From: Monarcha castaneiventris obscurior
Lineage: Eukaryota; Chordata; Aves; Passeriformes; Monarchidae
DNA: 64,000 nt
Reading direction: 5' to 3'
NCBI GenBank assembly: GCA_026261815.1
Contig: JAMPIT010000476.1
Location: forward strand, 3,871,501 to 3,935,500
Position numbers and translations under genes: made by a program. The stretch's first letter is position 1; each line of letters starts with the position of its first letter. Positions 53,924 to 64,000 of the stretch are shown here, piece by piece. The notes below the pieces were generated by a model. It was not told where the DNA came from and searched no databases. It worked only from the letters and a program-made list of their open reading frames with translations.

Positions 53924-53951
53924 ATTATTATTATTATTATTATTATTATTA
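53924..53951. repeat. (ATT)9 microsatellite in ATF6 3' UTR
   Basis: About nine uninterrupted ATT units followed by a short TGTATGTGTGTG run. In the ATF6 transcript this would read AUU repeats. Confidence 0.95.
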
Positions 53952-53974
53952 GTGTATGTGTGTGGCTGTTAGGA

Positions 53975-53980
53975 AATAAA
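53975..53980 (+). terminator. ATF6: Proximal polyadenylation signal of ATF6 (AATAAA)
   Basis: Canonical hexamer about 1.36 kb after the stop. The sequence after it is not strongly GU-rich, so it may be a minor site. Confidence 0.5.
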
Positions 53981-54521
53981 GGTCGATCCTGCAGCAAGAC
54001 AAACAGCTCCAGGGGCAGTGAGGAGGAGGATGAGGAGCAATACACCCCTGTGAAGTATGTGCCTTGCAACACCACGGAAAAGCTGTGCCCTTTGCCACGT
54101 CCTCGGCGCAGGCTGCGCAGGCCCCCCGTCCTCTCGGCGCTCGCGCTGCTGGGAAGCAGCCGGGCTCGGCCAGGGGTTTGGCTGCGCTCCTTGCACCAGT
54201 TCATTTTTCTGGCCCCGGCCCACCTGACTGTGGGCCAGCTCACACAATAGTCAAAAACCCCAGCGGTGCCCCAGGCAGAGGCACGCGGCTCCCCTGCGGC
54301 CGTGGGTAGGGGCGGCTGGCTGCTCTGGGGGGCATTTGCTGCCAGGGAGCTGGGCAGGGGCTGGAGGTGGTGGCTGGGCTTGGCACAGCCTGGCATTTGG
54401 GGAAGGGCTGCTGGTGGGGGCTGGGGGCTCCACATTCTCAGCCAGCACCCCTGGGCTCTGGTGGTGGAGAGTGTCTCTCATCCTGTGTAATTCTGTTCTC
54501 TGTGTCCCTAGTACTGAAGGC

Positions 54522-54527
54522 AATAAA
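54522..54527 (+). terminator. ATF6: Distal polyadenylation signal of ATF6 (AATAAA)
   Basis: Canonical hexamer in GGCAATAAAATCC, with a U/GU-rich region beginning about 30 nt downstream. Minus-strand AATAAA hexamers lie only 9-31 bp away (54536, 54540, 54553), so the spot could act in both directions. Confidence 0.65.
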
Positions 54528-54545
54528 ATCCTTCTTTTATTTATT

Positions 54546-55009
54546 ATTAATATTTATTATTGTGCTTGTTAATACTGTTTTCCTTAGGCAAATTACTGGG
54601 ACACCTGTCCTGTGCCTGCCATCTCCTGGGCTGCAGTGTGGCTCTGCTTGGCACAGTGTTGGCACTGCCCATGGCACACGCACCCAGTCCCCCTCCTGCT
54701 GCTGCAGAGGGGGCACGCTACACGAGCTGCTCACCCAGAGCCTGGCAGAGGAGCCCATGAGGGTCTTACTGCAGCCTGAGGCACCTGGGGACAACGTGAG
54801 GTGTCAGAGACAAGCTCTGCTCAGGGCAGGATATGGCCATGTCACCCTGCCCCAGTGCCAGCCCCAAGCAGCCTGAAGTCCTCTGGGGTTTGTCCCCATC
54901 TGGTGTGTAAACTGGCTCTCCCCAAACCAACCAAAACCCACCCAAAACAGCCCTGTGCGTTTTCATGCACACGGAGGGTGAACCAGAGCCAAAGAACGCC
55001 CCGAACAAC
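54546..55009. other. Intergenic gap between the convergent ATF6 and OLFML2B 3' ends
   Basis: About 460 bp between the inferred cleavage sites. GC-rich, with no gene recognised. If OLFML2B uses the minus-strand AATAAA cluster at 54536-54558 instead, this interval would be part of its 3' UTR. Confidence 0.5.
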
Positions 55010-55027
55010 TGCGAAGGTACTGGATCC

Positions 55028-55033
55028 TTTATT
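55028..55033 (-). terminator. OLFML2B: Polyadenylation signal of OLFML2B (AATAAA on minus strand)
   Basis: TTTATT on the plus strand. On the minus strand it is followed by a GU-rich stretch (GTTGTTCGGGGCGTTCTTTGG region), a good downstream element. Alternatives are the minus-strand hexamers at 54536-54558. Confidence 0.6.
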
Positions 55034-55877
55034 ACTGACAGCAGGTAAATACAAGATGCTGCTGGGCAGGAGGGCAAGGGCTGTGCCCCTGTGAGGGGAT
55101 CTCGATGGTCCAGGACCAGGGCGGGCAGGGATGGGGGAGGGAATGTAGGAGATGGAGTGGCACAGCGAGGGCTCCACCAGCCCCCAGGGCTCCCCAGCCC
55201 CTGCCCCGGCAGCCCAGCGCCCAGCTGAGCAGAGCCTTCGCCCAGCAAATGCCAAGGGGGACTACTTTGGGTTACAAAATGAACAAACAAAAGCCATCTA
55301 CACGTATTTACAGCATCCCCCTCCCGCCGCCAGCTCCCTCCAGGCATGAGTCAGGGTTCAGGGTACGCCCGGCCCCCGGAGCGGCCTGCAAAGAGCAGAG
55401 CCCCGGCTGGAGGGGACAGTCCTCGGCATAAGTACCAGCACCAGGGGCTGCTGGAGCTGTGCTCACAGCCCCGTTGTACAGCAGGATCTCCAAAGGGCCT
55501 GCTGGCCGTCAGCTGGGAAGATGGTCCTGAGAGACGGGACATTCCCATGGGACATGCAGGTCCTCCACCAGGACAGGCAGGCATCAGCATCCCGCTGGGA
55601 CCTGGTGCATGCAGCTTTGCACTGGTTCAGGGTGTCTTGCTGATCATCTTTAGCTAAAAACATCATCAGGAGGACTGTGGCTGGGCCACCTCCTCTTTCC
55701 TGGGCAGGAGAGCTGGGGCTGCCCTTCCAAAGGAGAACCTCCTTCCCCTGGGAAGGAAAATCAGAAGCAAGGATACAGCAAAGACGAAGGAGGTGGTTCT
55801 GGCCTGGGGATCGATCTACAATCCGCCATAAAAAACCAGCTTGAAACAAAACCCATCATTTACTCTTCAATTTGTAC

Positions 55878-55913
55878 AAAATAACAATAATAACAATAAA
55901 AATAATAATAAAA
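55878..55913. repeat. (AAT/AAC)n microsatellite in OLFML2B 3' UTR
   Basis: Mixed AAT and AAC triplets (ATAACAATAATAACAATA...). It lies about 50-85 nt after the OLFML2B stop, where the mRNA reads as U-rich AUU/GUU triplets. Confidence 0.9.
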
Positions 55914-55960
55914 GGTGCTGGTGGCCCCTGGCTCGCAGTGCCCCACTGTGGTGGGGGGTC

Positions 55961-57485
<1,525 letters not shown>

Positions 57486-57971
57486 CAATGATGTTCCTGA
57501 TGTCCTCCTCCTCCAGGCCCTCCTTTGGGGTGGCAGGGATGGCCGGGCTGACCGGTGTCGCGGGGGTGTTCGCCTGTTCCCAAGCTCCTGGGCTGTCCTC
57601 CATGTCACTCCAGTCTCCAGCGGGGGTGGCCACAGGCAGGTTCTCCGTGGCTGTGGCCACCACTGTGCTAGCCAAGGCTGCTGCTAGCTGTGGGGTCCCC
57701 TCCTCTGCCAGCCCTGCCGGGGCAGTCACGGTCTCCGGGGCGGGGGTCAGCCAGCTCACGGCGGTGGGGTCCGGCGTGGCAGGGGACGGGGGCACCGTGG
57801 CCGTCACAGCAGTGCCAGCGGCTGGCAGGGTGGTGGGAGCACTGCCAGGGGTGGGCGGCCACCCCACCGGGGAGGGCTTCCTCACGGCCTCGCCCGCCCT
57901 GCTGCTGGGCCTCAGGAGCTGGTCCTCGATTAGCAGGTCCACCGTGTTGTCCCCGCTGAACAGCTCGTCTG
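57486..57971 (-). CDS. OLFML2B: OLFML2B coding exon: Ser/Thr/Pro/Ala-rich linker
   Basis: A 486-nt exon beginning (P)DELFSGDNTVDLLIEDQLL and ending EEEDIRNIIG. The ends align with human OLFML2B (EFFSGDN-VDLLIEDQLL and EEEDDIRN-IGRC). The 130 residues between are a low-complexity Ala/Pro/Thr/Ser/Val segment with little residue-level conservation, probably O-glycosylated and extended. The acceptor is a GCAGCAG NAGNAG tandem: the first AG gives P-D-E-L, the second replaces P-D by H. The donor is GTGAGT. Confidence 0.93.
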
Positions 57972-58908
57972 CTGCCAAACACAGGCACAGGGGTCAGCCC
58001 CACAGCGAGGGGAGCAAGTCCCCCCAGCCCCCCCAGCTGGCTCCCTGCCCACCCCTGCAGGCTGTCTGGTACTAAATCCCTCTCCATGTCCCCTCAGAGA
58101 AGGGCTGAACTGCACAGGCTGACAGCACCCGTGTCAGGAGGTGAGCGAGACCATCACAGCCATATCCACCACCTCAGGCTGGGAGAGTGGGAGGTGATGG
58201 AGAATAATTCTGCCCTGCCACATCCCAGAGACTGATTGGGCAGGACGGAGACCCAGCTGCATTCCCAACCAGATCCCACCTACCTAACCCAGGATGCCAA
58301 AGCAGGTGCCTCAGCCAGGCACAGGGACCACTGGGGCTCCTCAACCAGGCACGGGGACCACTGGAGCTCCCCAGCCAGCATGGGCACCCTTTGGTCCTCC
58401 TCATGTCCAGGAGCTCACAAACCCCTGCAGGGCAGGGCTGGACGACCTTGCTGCTGAGCCAATTTGCACAGGGCATTTGTCCTTCTGCCCGTGCTGCCCA
58501 CTCTGCTGGCCCCTGAGGGCTCAGCCCCTGTTCCCACCATGGCCAGGGCTGTCAGTTCCAAGCTGCCTTCCACAGCACAAACCTCACGGGATGCCTTTGG
58601 GCAGGCGGATTTGAAACATGAACATATTTAATAAACCTCCATTTACTTCTGGAAAGGTGTTGATGCTGGGTGTTTCGAACCAAAGCAGTGACCTATTTCC
58701 TTAGCTAGCAGGGATTTTCCATGGAATAACAATGCTGCACTGCTCCACAGACACAGCTCAAGGGCTGCACAGCGGTGAGGCACCAGTTGTTCCACCTCCC
58801 CCTGCTGCTCCCACTCGCTTTGCCCACACGTTCCCAGGGGATGAGGCACTGATTTGCTGCAGGATGCAGCCAGCCATCCCACCAACCATGGCTGCATACC
58901 CAACTCAC
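57972..58908 (-). other. OLFML2B: OLFML2B intron with 30-bp minisatellite
   Basis: A 937-bp GT...AG intron (donor GTGAGT). It contains the three-unit minisatellite at 58311-58400. No exon seen. Confidence 0.85.
58311..58400. repeat. 30-bp minisatellite, three units
   Basis: Units start at 58311, 58341 and 58371. The core is CAGCCAGGCACRGGGACCAC. The first two units differ at about three positions and the third is more diverged. GC-rich and intronic; because 30 is a multiple of three it makes a ten-residue repeat in open frames, which is not coding. Confidence 0.9.
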
Positions 58909-59137
58909 GTTGCTCCTCGATGTCATTCTCTGACTCGGTGGACTGGGCTTTGTAGTAGGTGACCCCTCGGACAATGGTGGGCTTGGAAGGAGGCCGGCTC
59001 CTCACCCGCAGCTTCCTCTGCAAGAGCTGCTCAGGCTTCTTGTCCTCCAGAGAGAGGTGCAGCTCCGGGAGGGATTCCACAGAGTTGATCTGCTGGGAGA
59101 TGGTTTCATCCTTCAGGAATCTTTCTTCATATTTTCC
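58909..59137 (-). CDS. OLFML2B: OLFML2B coding exon: region between coiled coil and linker
   Basis: A 229-nt exon encoding GKYEERFLKDETISQQINSV, ESLPELHLSLEDKKPEQLLQ, RKLRVRSRPPSKPTIVRGVT, YYKAQSTESENDIEEQ and one base of the next codon. YEERFL-x-x-ETISQQINS and PTIVRGVTYYKA match photomedin family members. The basic Arg/Lys-rich middle could contribute to glycosaminoglycan binding, which is inference from family data. Acceptor CTCTTCCAG and donor GTGAGT. Confidence 0.95.
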
Positions 59138-60808
59138 CTGGAAGAGACACAGGAGGTTGTTACCAGAAATGCCACATTTTGGCGACAGGGCAGGTCAGGC
59201 TGCACAGCTCCACTCTGGGTAGGAGGATCTGAGCTCCCTCCTTCCTCAGGGTCTCCCTCAGTCCATTCTGCCATGGGAAACCTTCCAGGAGACAGAAGGG
59301 CTGCTCCTCCATATCTTTGGTGCCACCCTGCAGTTCCGGGACTCAGGGGTCCATAAGGCACAGGCTGTGGGATTCAGGGATGCAGGGCAGGCGGGCAGAG
59401 CAGGGCTCACTCCCTGGCACGCCAGGGGCCGGTTCCAGCAGCCGATCTGCAGAGTGTGCAATGTGCACTGAGCTCTCACAGGGCAGAGAGGCTGAAGGCA
59501 CCTTCCCAGCAGGAGCGGGAACCTCCCGAGGCAGGGACCAGGAGCCCCCCGGAGCAGGGACCAGCTGCCGCAGCTCAGGTCTGAAGGATTTCATCTCATT
59601 AAAGGAAATCGGAAAGCCAGCCCGACGGTTGAAGCCGTGCCCATTTGGCTGAGAAGATGGACCCTGCTGCAATTAGCAGCGAGAAAAGGGGAATATTGGG
59701 AAATGAGGTCACTCGGGGTAATAAAAGCCCCACGCTCCGCTCCCCTGCCTGGCCGGGGCTGGCTCCTCTCCAGCAGGCAGCAGCTGCTCAGCTCACGGCG
59801 TGGGGAGCAGGGGAGCGGGGCCGGGAGCATGGCCGGACACCCCGCCTGGGCACGGCTCTCCCTGGGGCAGAGAGCGCTGGCACGGCCCGGCTGGTGCCGC
59901 TTCCCTGCCTGCCGACACCCAGCGCTGGGGGAGCCCAGCCCTGACCGCAGCGGGGCTCGGGGAGCCATCCCCACGGCATCCGCAGCGCAGGGGAGGGTCA
60001 GGTGCAGGCTGCTGCCATCCTCAGGAGCTGAGCAACCCTGTTTGGGCTGGAAATGACACACTCACTGTACCCCCCCGCCAGACACCTCCCGCTGCCCTGC
60101 AGAGGGACACTGGGGTCAGGGCAGGATGCTCCAGGAGCCGCCCAGCAGGAATCAGAGGAGCACGGGCTATCCTAGATAGCACCACTGAAGCAGCAAGAAC
60201 TCCAGGACGCCCTGGACAGACCTTTTCCCAAAACAGCCCGTTCACCCCTCTCTGAAGCTGCACAGAAAGTGCTGCCGCAGGCAGAGGATGTCCCTATGCT
60301 GGGCAGAGCCCACGGTCTGGTGCTGGGTGCCAGAGCCAGGGGATGCCCGAGCCTCTGCCCGGAGCCGGCCAGGCGCAGGGGCTGGCGGCAGAGGGGGAAC
60401 TGCCCGGCAGGGAGGGAGGGAGGGAGGGAGGGAAGGAGGGCGACAGGCTGTCCCTCCACCGAGCCCCAAGCCCTGCTAATCAAAGGCTCTGAGTTTCCCA
60501 CCGCTTCCCAGCCGGCCCCGCAATGACATCACGCTTTCCAAGCAGCTCAGCCACCGCTGACCTCGAAAACCAACAGCCCCGTGGGAAGGGGGGAGGCCGA
60601 GGGAGCAGCCTCCCTCTGCTTCCACCTACATCCCGTCCCAGCAGCAGCTCGGCTGTGCCGAGACGCGCAGACTGGAGTCAGAGGCACACAAACAGGCTCG
60701 CTCCAGCCGAGGAGAAAAGCACCCCGGGCTGGTGGCCACATCCAGGAGTCACCCCAAGGCTGGCTGGAGCAGCAGCAGTGACACCGAGCTGTGCCTGGGT
60801 GGCTGTAC
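59138..60808 (-). other. OLFML2B: OLFML2B intron with CpG-rich, promoter-like segment
   Basis: A 1.67-kb intron. From about 59740 to 60780 it is visibly GC- and CpG-rich. It holds a (GGGA)n run and a TAATAAAAG box at 59719 upstream of an ATG in good context at 59829. Open frames there match no family I know. See findings. Confidence 0.8.
60410..60440 (+). repeat. (GGGA)n microsatellite, G-quadruplex-capable
   Basis: About seven consecutive GGGA units with one GGAA interruption. Four or more GGG tracts with one-base loops fit the G-quadruplex consensus on the plus strand, which is the non-template-like antisense of OLFML2B. Confidence 0.9.
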
Positions 60809-60979
60809 CTCTGAGTGAGTGTAGGCAGCCTCAGCGTCCCGCTGCAGAGAGCTCTCGATGTCAGCCAGGCTGTTGGTGAGGAGCCTGGAACAGTTTTCCC
60901 TGCCAGGGGGATCCTGCAGACCCTCCTCCCCGCTGGCTCCTGCCCGCTGGCCTTCCTGCGTGAAGTTCCTGGACATGCC
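60809..60979 (-). CDS. OLFML2B: OLFML2B coding exon: N-terminal stalk
   Basis: A 171-nt phase-0 exon encoding GMSRNFTQEGQRAGASGEEG, LQDPPGRENCSRLLTNSLAD, then IESSLQRDAEAAYTHSE. ENCSRLL-x-x-SL-DIE--LQRDA-AAY matches photomedins. NFT and NCS are sequons; the Cys may form an interchain disulfide. The first 26 residues, Gly- and Glu-rich, are less conserved. Acceptor CACTTTTCTAG and donor GTACAG, the latter weaker than its neighbours. Confidence 0.92.
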
Positions 60980-63952
60980 CTAGAAAAGTGAGAGAGGAGA
61001 CTTTACCCCACTTAACCATAAGGGATGTTCTGTGGCCTCCAAACCACGGCCCTGGAGCTCTGTGCTGCCATCCTGGGCTCACAGCCGGGGATTCTCCATG
61101 GCGCTGGGCACTTCAGCTGCTAAGAAGATGCCCCTGACCCCAATGGGATCCAGGAAGCCCATCCCTGGTGTGCACATCCCAGATCCACTCTTTGCCACAG
61201 ATTCCCATGGAGCAGGAGAGTGGCCCTGAGGTTCTTCAACCCACCCCCATCTTCAGCCACACTCACCAGCTCACAGAAGGAAAAGACAAGCTGGAACACC
61301 TTAAGTCAGCCTGGTGTCCTTGGCCTGTGGCAGCAAGTTCATCTTGCATTTATTAATCCAAATTTCCTGGCCTGGCCACACAGTGCCTGCACTCAGGGAC
61401 TGCTCCTCCCCAACACCCTCTGCTCCCACAGAATCTGAGAATCTGGGGACAGGACAAGAGCCAGTGACCCTCAGAGAGCTGTCGAGTGACCAGGAGAGAG
61501 CTGGGGCTGGCTTCAGCTCATCCAGCAGGCAAAACCCCTTGCCCTTCTCAGTCCCCCAGCCTGGACCCAAGGCAGGGTGCACAGGCACACCCTGTGCCCA
61601 AGGGATTGTTGCAGTCCCCGCTCATCACTCCTCGGGCTTCTACACCTCAAACAGCAGCTGCTTTGGATAGGTGGCATACCAGCCAAAGCACTCTAGCACA
61701 GGCACTGGGGGTGGTTACCCTGATCCTTCATTTACAATCTGTCCTGCCATTAATTTCTCCTAAAAGCCACCGTGACCTCCATCTGTGACCTCAGAATTGC
61801 CAGCTGATGCGACAGCTGTGAGCTAAAGACAAAGCAGAGGAGCTGCCTCGCTAGAGAAGGCACTCCATGGACCAAGGATCTGGGGCTCCTTCCCTCTACC
61901 ATCTGTCTAAAATACCTTGTTATACTGGAAAGAACTCGTGAAACCTCCTAATCTCTGCAAAAACAGAGGGGTTAACCCCCAGCCACCTCCACGGGCATCT
62001 GAATTCCCAGTCTTCACCCAGGAATCATGAGTCACAGATTTACCAGGACATTTTGAGGCCGAGTCCAATGACGCAGGGACACTTCAGCAAGCGTTTTGCC
62101 GCAGTAAGCAGAGCATCAGGGGATCTCACGATGCCCTCCCAGGAGCAGTGCAGGAGCAGCTTTCAACACCAGCCTCCTTTGGAGAGCATGACTGATTCCA
62201 ACAGCCTTGTGCCCTTATCGCTTCTCCTGTGTAATGTCTGGCTTATGACCTGCTTAGGGATAGAATTTGCCTCCCCTTGAGCGGAGAGGCAGCACCAAAG
62301 CCTGGCCGGTGATGCTGCTGGAGGCTGCTCAGCTGCTGCGCCGGGGAGCAGCTGCCAAAAGCACACCCGCCTGGGAGGGCGATGCTTTGAAGCCATGCCA
62401 GGCTCCGGTTCAGCATCTCAGCTGTCCTCTGTGTCAGACCCCACGGCTGATGCAGGGTGTGATCCTCCTCCACATCCTCCCAACAGGAATTTCCATGCTA
62501 AGCCAGCAGCAGGAGGCATTTCACACCTGCTGCCTGCATCAGCTCGGCTCTGCCCTGGAGCACTGGGCAATCTCCTTCTAACCCAGGCCTCTCCTGTCTT
62601 CCTCCATCCCATCCAAGTGCCTGCAGGCAGCTTCAGCTGCTTTTATATGATCCTGCAGCCCCACTTCTGGGAAATTAAAGACCCCAGCCTGTGAATTCCC
62701 TGCTCCTACACCTCTACAGCTCCATCTCTGGCCAAAGTCCTTCAGCCCCACCGAGCTTTCTGCCCATCTGCCTCCCTGTGATGGGCTGTGAGCAGAGTGA
62801 CCAGGCTGCAAAGGTCACCCCACATGCCCAACGTGCCACCAGCACTGCTGGCTCTGAACCCCCCTGCAGAAACTGGCTGGTAGGCAGGGCCACTGTGGTA
62901 CTGCAGCAGAGCGCAGTGATAGCCCCACCTGAAATAATCCCTTGGCAAACCCAAGTAACAACGGGAGAACACACTGAACCACAGGAAGAGGGTGGGATTG
63001 CGAAGGGGAACATTGGTGCTTTGTTATTTTCAGACCTCAAAACCCCTTTTGGGTCAATTTCCATGCTTGGAAACCCAGAGCCCCCCAGGCAGGCGTGCTC
63101 CCCTCAGCTGTCTCCTTCCTGACCCCGGGATGGAGCACGCCGTGCCTTCCCGAAACACTTTCCAAGTGGAATTTTGGCTTTATAAATCATCGCCTCTCGC
63201 CTCCTGGCTGGAGATGAACAGGACTGCTCCACTCCGACAAGAATGTGGGATTACCGTCCCAGATACGGACCACGGGAGAAAACTCCAGTATTTAATCTGG
63301 CAACCTGTGTCTGCATAGCTGAGCACAGCCTAAACTGCAAACCCTACACTGTGTTAGCCAAAGAAATATTAAACTGTATGGAAGTGAAAATTATTTCACT
63401 GGAAGTCTGCTCTAAAACAAAATGGAAGGTTGAGGGTTCTGCTCTTTTTTAACACAGGCCAAGACGTAACTTGGTCCTTCAGGAATCTGAGCTCCTTGGC
63501 TCCCCACAGTCCTGCTGAGTGTACCCCTGCACCAGTCCTGAGCCTGTCGTCCCCACATCAAACAGCACAAAAGCTCCTGGTTGAGAGCAACCATCACACC
63601 AGCACACAAGTAAAACTGAGAGGAGGAAAAACTTAACAGCAGGGCCTTCTGACCCAAAGGAGATGCTGCCCCTGGTGAGGCCACAGCTGGGATCCTGCTC
63701 CCAGTCTGGGCCCCGAGGGACTGGGGGAGCTGGAGAGGGTCAGACGAGGCTGATGGGGTGGGGATGCAGTGGGCACTGCCTGTGGTCTGGTCTAGTTCAG
63801 ACATCCAAGTCTGGTCTGGTTTAGTTTCAGCCAAATAGTTAATTAACATTTCTTCCCAAGCAACGTGGCTCTGAATGCACCAAAGGCAGCAGGAACTTGA
63901 TTGGAGGCCAGTCCCACCGAGGGCAAGGACACTGAAGGAGAGCAGGACTCAC
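60980..63952 (-). other. OLFML2B: OLFML2B intron
   Basis: About 3.0 kb between GTGAGT (minus strand, at 63952) and CACTTTTCTAG. I see no exon, repeat family or RNA gene in it. Confidence 0.8.
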
Positions 63953-64000
63953 CTCCTCGAGCTTCTCCACCCGCCCCACCAGCTTGGTTGTGACTGAGTG
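63953..64000 (-). CDS. OLFML2B: OLFML2B coding exon, cut by the window edge (coiled-coil region)
   Basis: The visible 48 nt read HSVTTKLVGRVEKLEE and are followed by a GTGAGT donor. HSVTTKLVGRVEKLEE matches the heptad-like N-terminal coiled coil of OLFML2B. The exon continues past the window; the signal peptide is not visible. Confidence 0.92.

Larger units (their letters stand above)
52614..54545 (+). other. ATF6: ATF6 3' UTR
   Basis: Non-coding sequence of about 1.9 kb after the stop codon, GC-rich in its first kilobase. It contains an (ATT)n microsatellite at 53924-53951 and two AATAAA signals (53975 and 54522). The distal signal is followed by a T/G-rich stretch (TGTGCTTGTTAATACTG) suited to a downstream element, so it is taken as the main end. 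Extent is inferred from these signals. Confidence 0.7.
55010..55960 (-). other. OLFML2B: OLFML2B 3' UTR
   Basis: About 0.95 kb from the TGA at 55961 to the sequence after a minus-strand AATAAA at 55028-55033. It begins with a U/A-rich triplet region (AAT/AAC repeats on the plus strand, 55878-55913). Extent inferred. Confidence 0.6.

Noticed and set aside
54766..55347. 193-codon minus-strand frame between the two genes
   Set aside because: GC-rich sequence in the OLFML2B 3' UTR/intergenic gap; no homology, low information.

Overview
The window is vertebrate nuclear DNA, almost certainly avian. Both genes are recognisable by protein similarity. The interspersed repeats are of bird type: at least one CR1 3' end, and an avian-style ERV LTR whose plus-strand copy starts TGTGGTTTAACC. 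It is intron-dominated, and only about 2.5 kb is coding. I saw no prokaryotic, viral-replication, CRISPR, tRNA or rRNA signal, and no previously undescribed system.

Layout. Bases 1 to about 54.5 kb are the 3' half of ATF6 on the plus strand (endoplasmic-reticulum stress sensor). Seven coding exons encode about 279 residues, which is essentially the whole luminal domain. They start just after the transmembrane exon, which lies upstream of the window. By comparison with the remembered 16-exon human gene they are exons 10-16. Five exons cluster in 5.2-13.0 kb. A lone 85-nt exon at 36.5 kb is separated by introns of 23.5 and 15.8 kb, and the terminal exon with a long 3' UTR lies at 52.4-54.5 kb. 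From about 55.0 kb to the end, on the minus strand, are the last six coding exons of OLFML2B (photomedin-2, a secreted olfactomedin-domain matrix protein). Its first exon(s) lie beyond the right edge. The two genes converge tail to tail, as ATF6 and OLFML2B do in mammals.

All exon junctions were joined by reading frame and GT/AG signals, and every join preserves frame. Two acceptors are NAGNAG tandems, one in each gene. ATF6 keeps the two regulatory luminal cysteines, three N-glycosylation sequons and an RxLL site where site-1 protease is expected to cut. OLFML2B keeps the olfactomedin cysteine pair and the acidic/asparagine calcium ligands, and carries a Ser/Thr/Pro/Ala-rich linker.

The rest is intron, UTR and repeats: a solo LTR antisense in the 23.5-kb ATF6 intron, CR1 pieces, a perfect 71-bp tandem duplication, an AT-rich 31-bp tandem, a 30-bp x3 minisatellite, GGGA and ATT/AAT microsatellites, and a perfect 13-bp hairpin. 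Base composition shifts by eye from AT-rich (first ~48 kb) to GC-rich (last ~15 kb).
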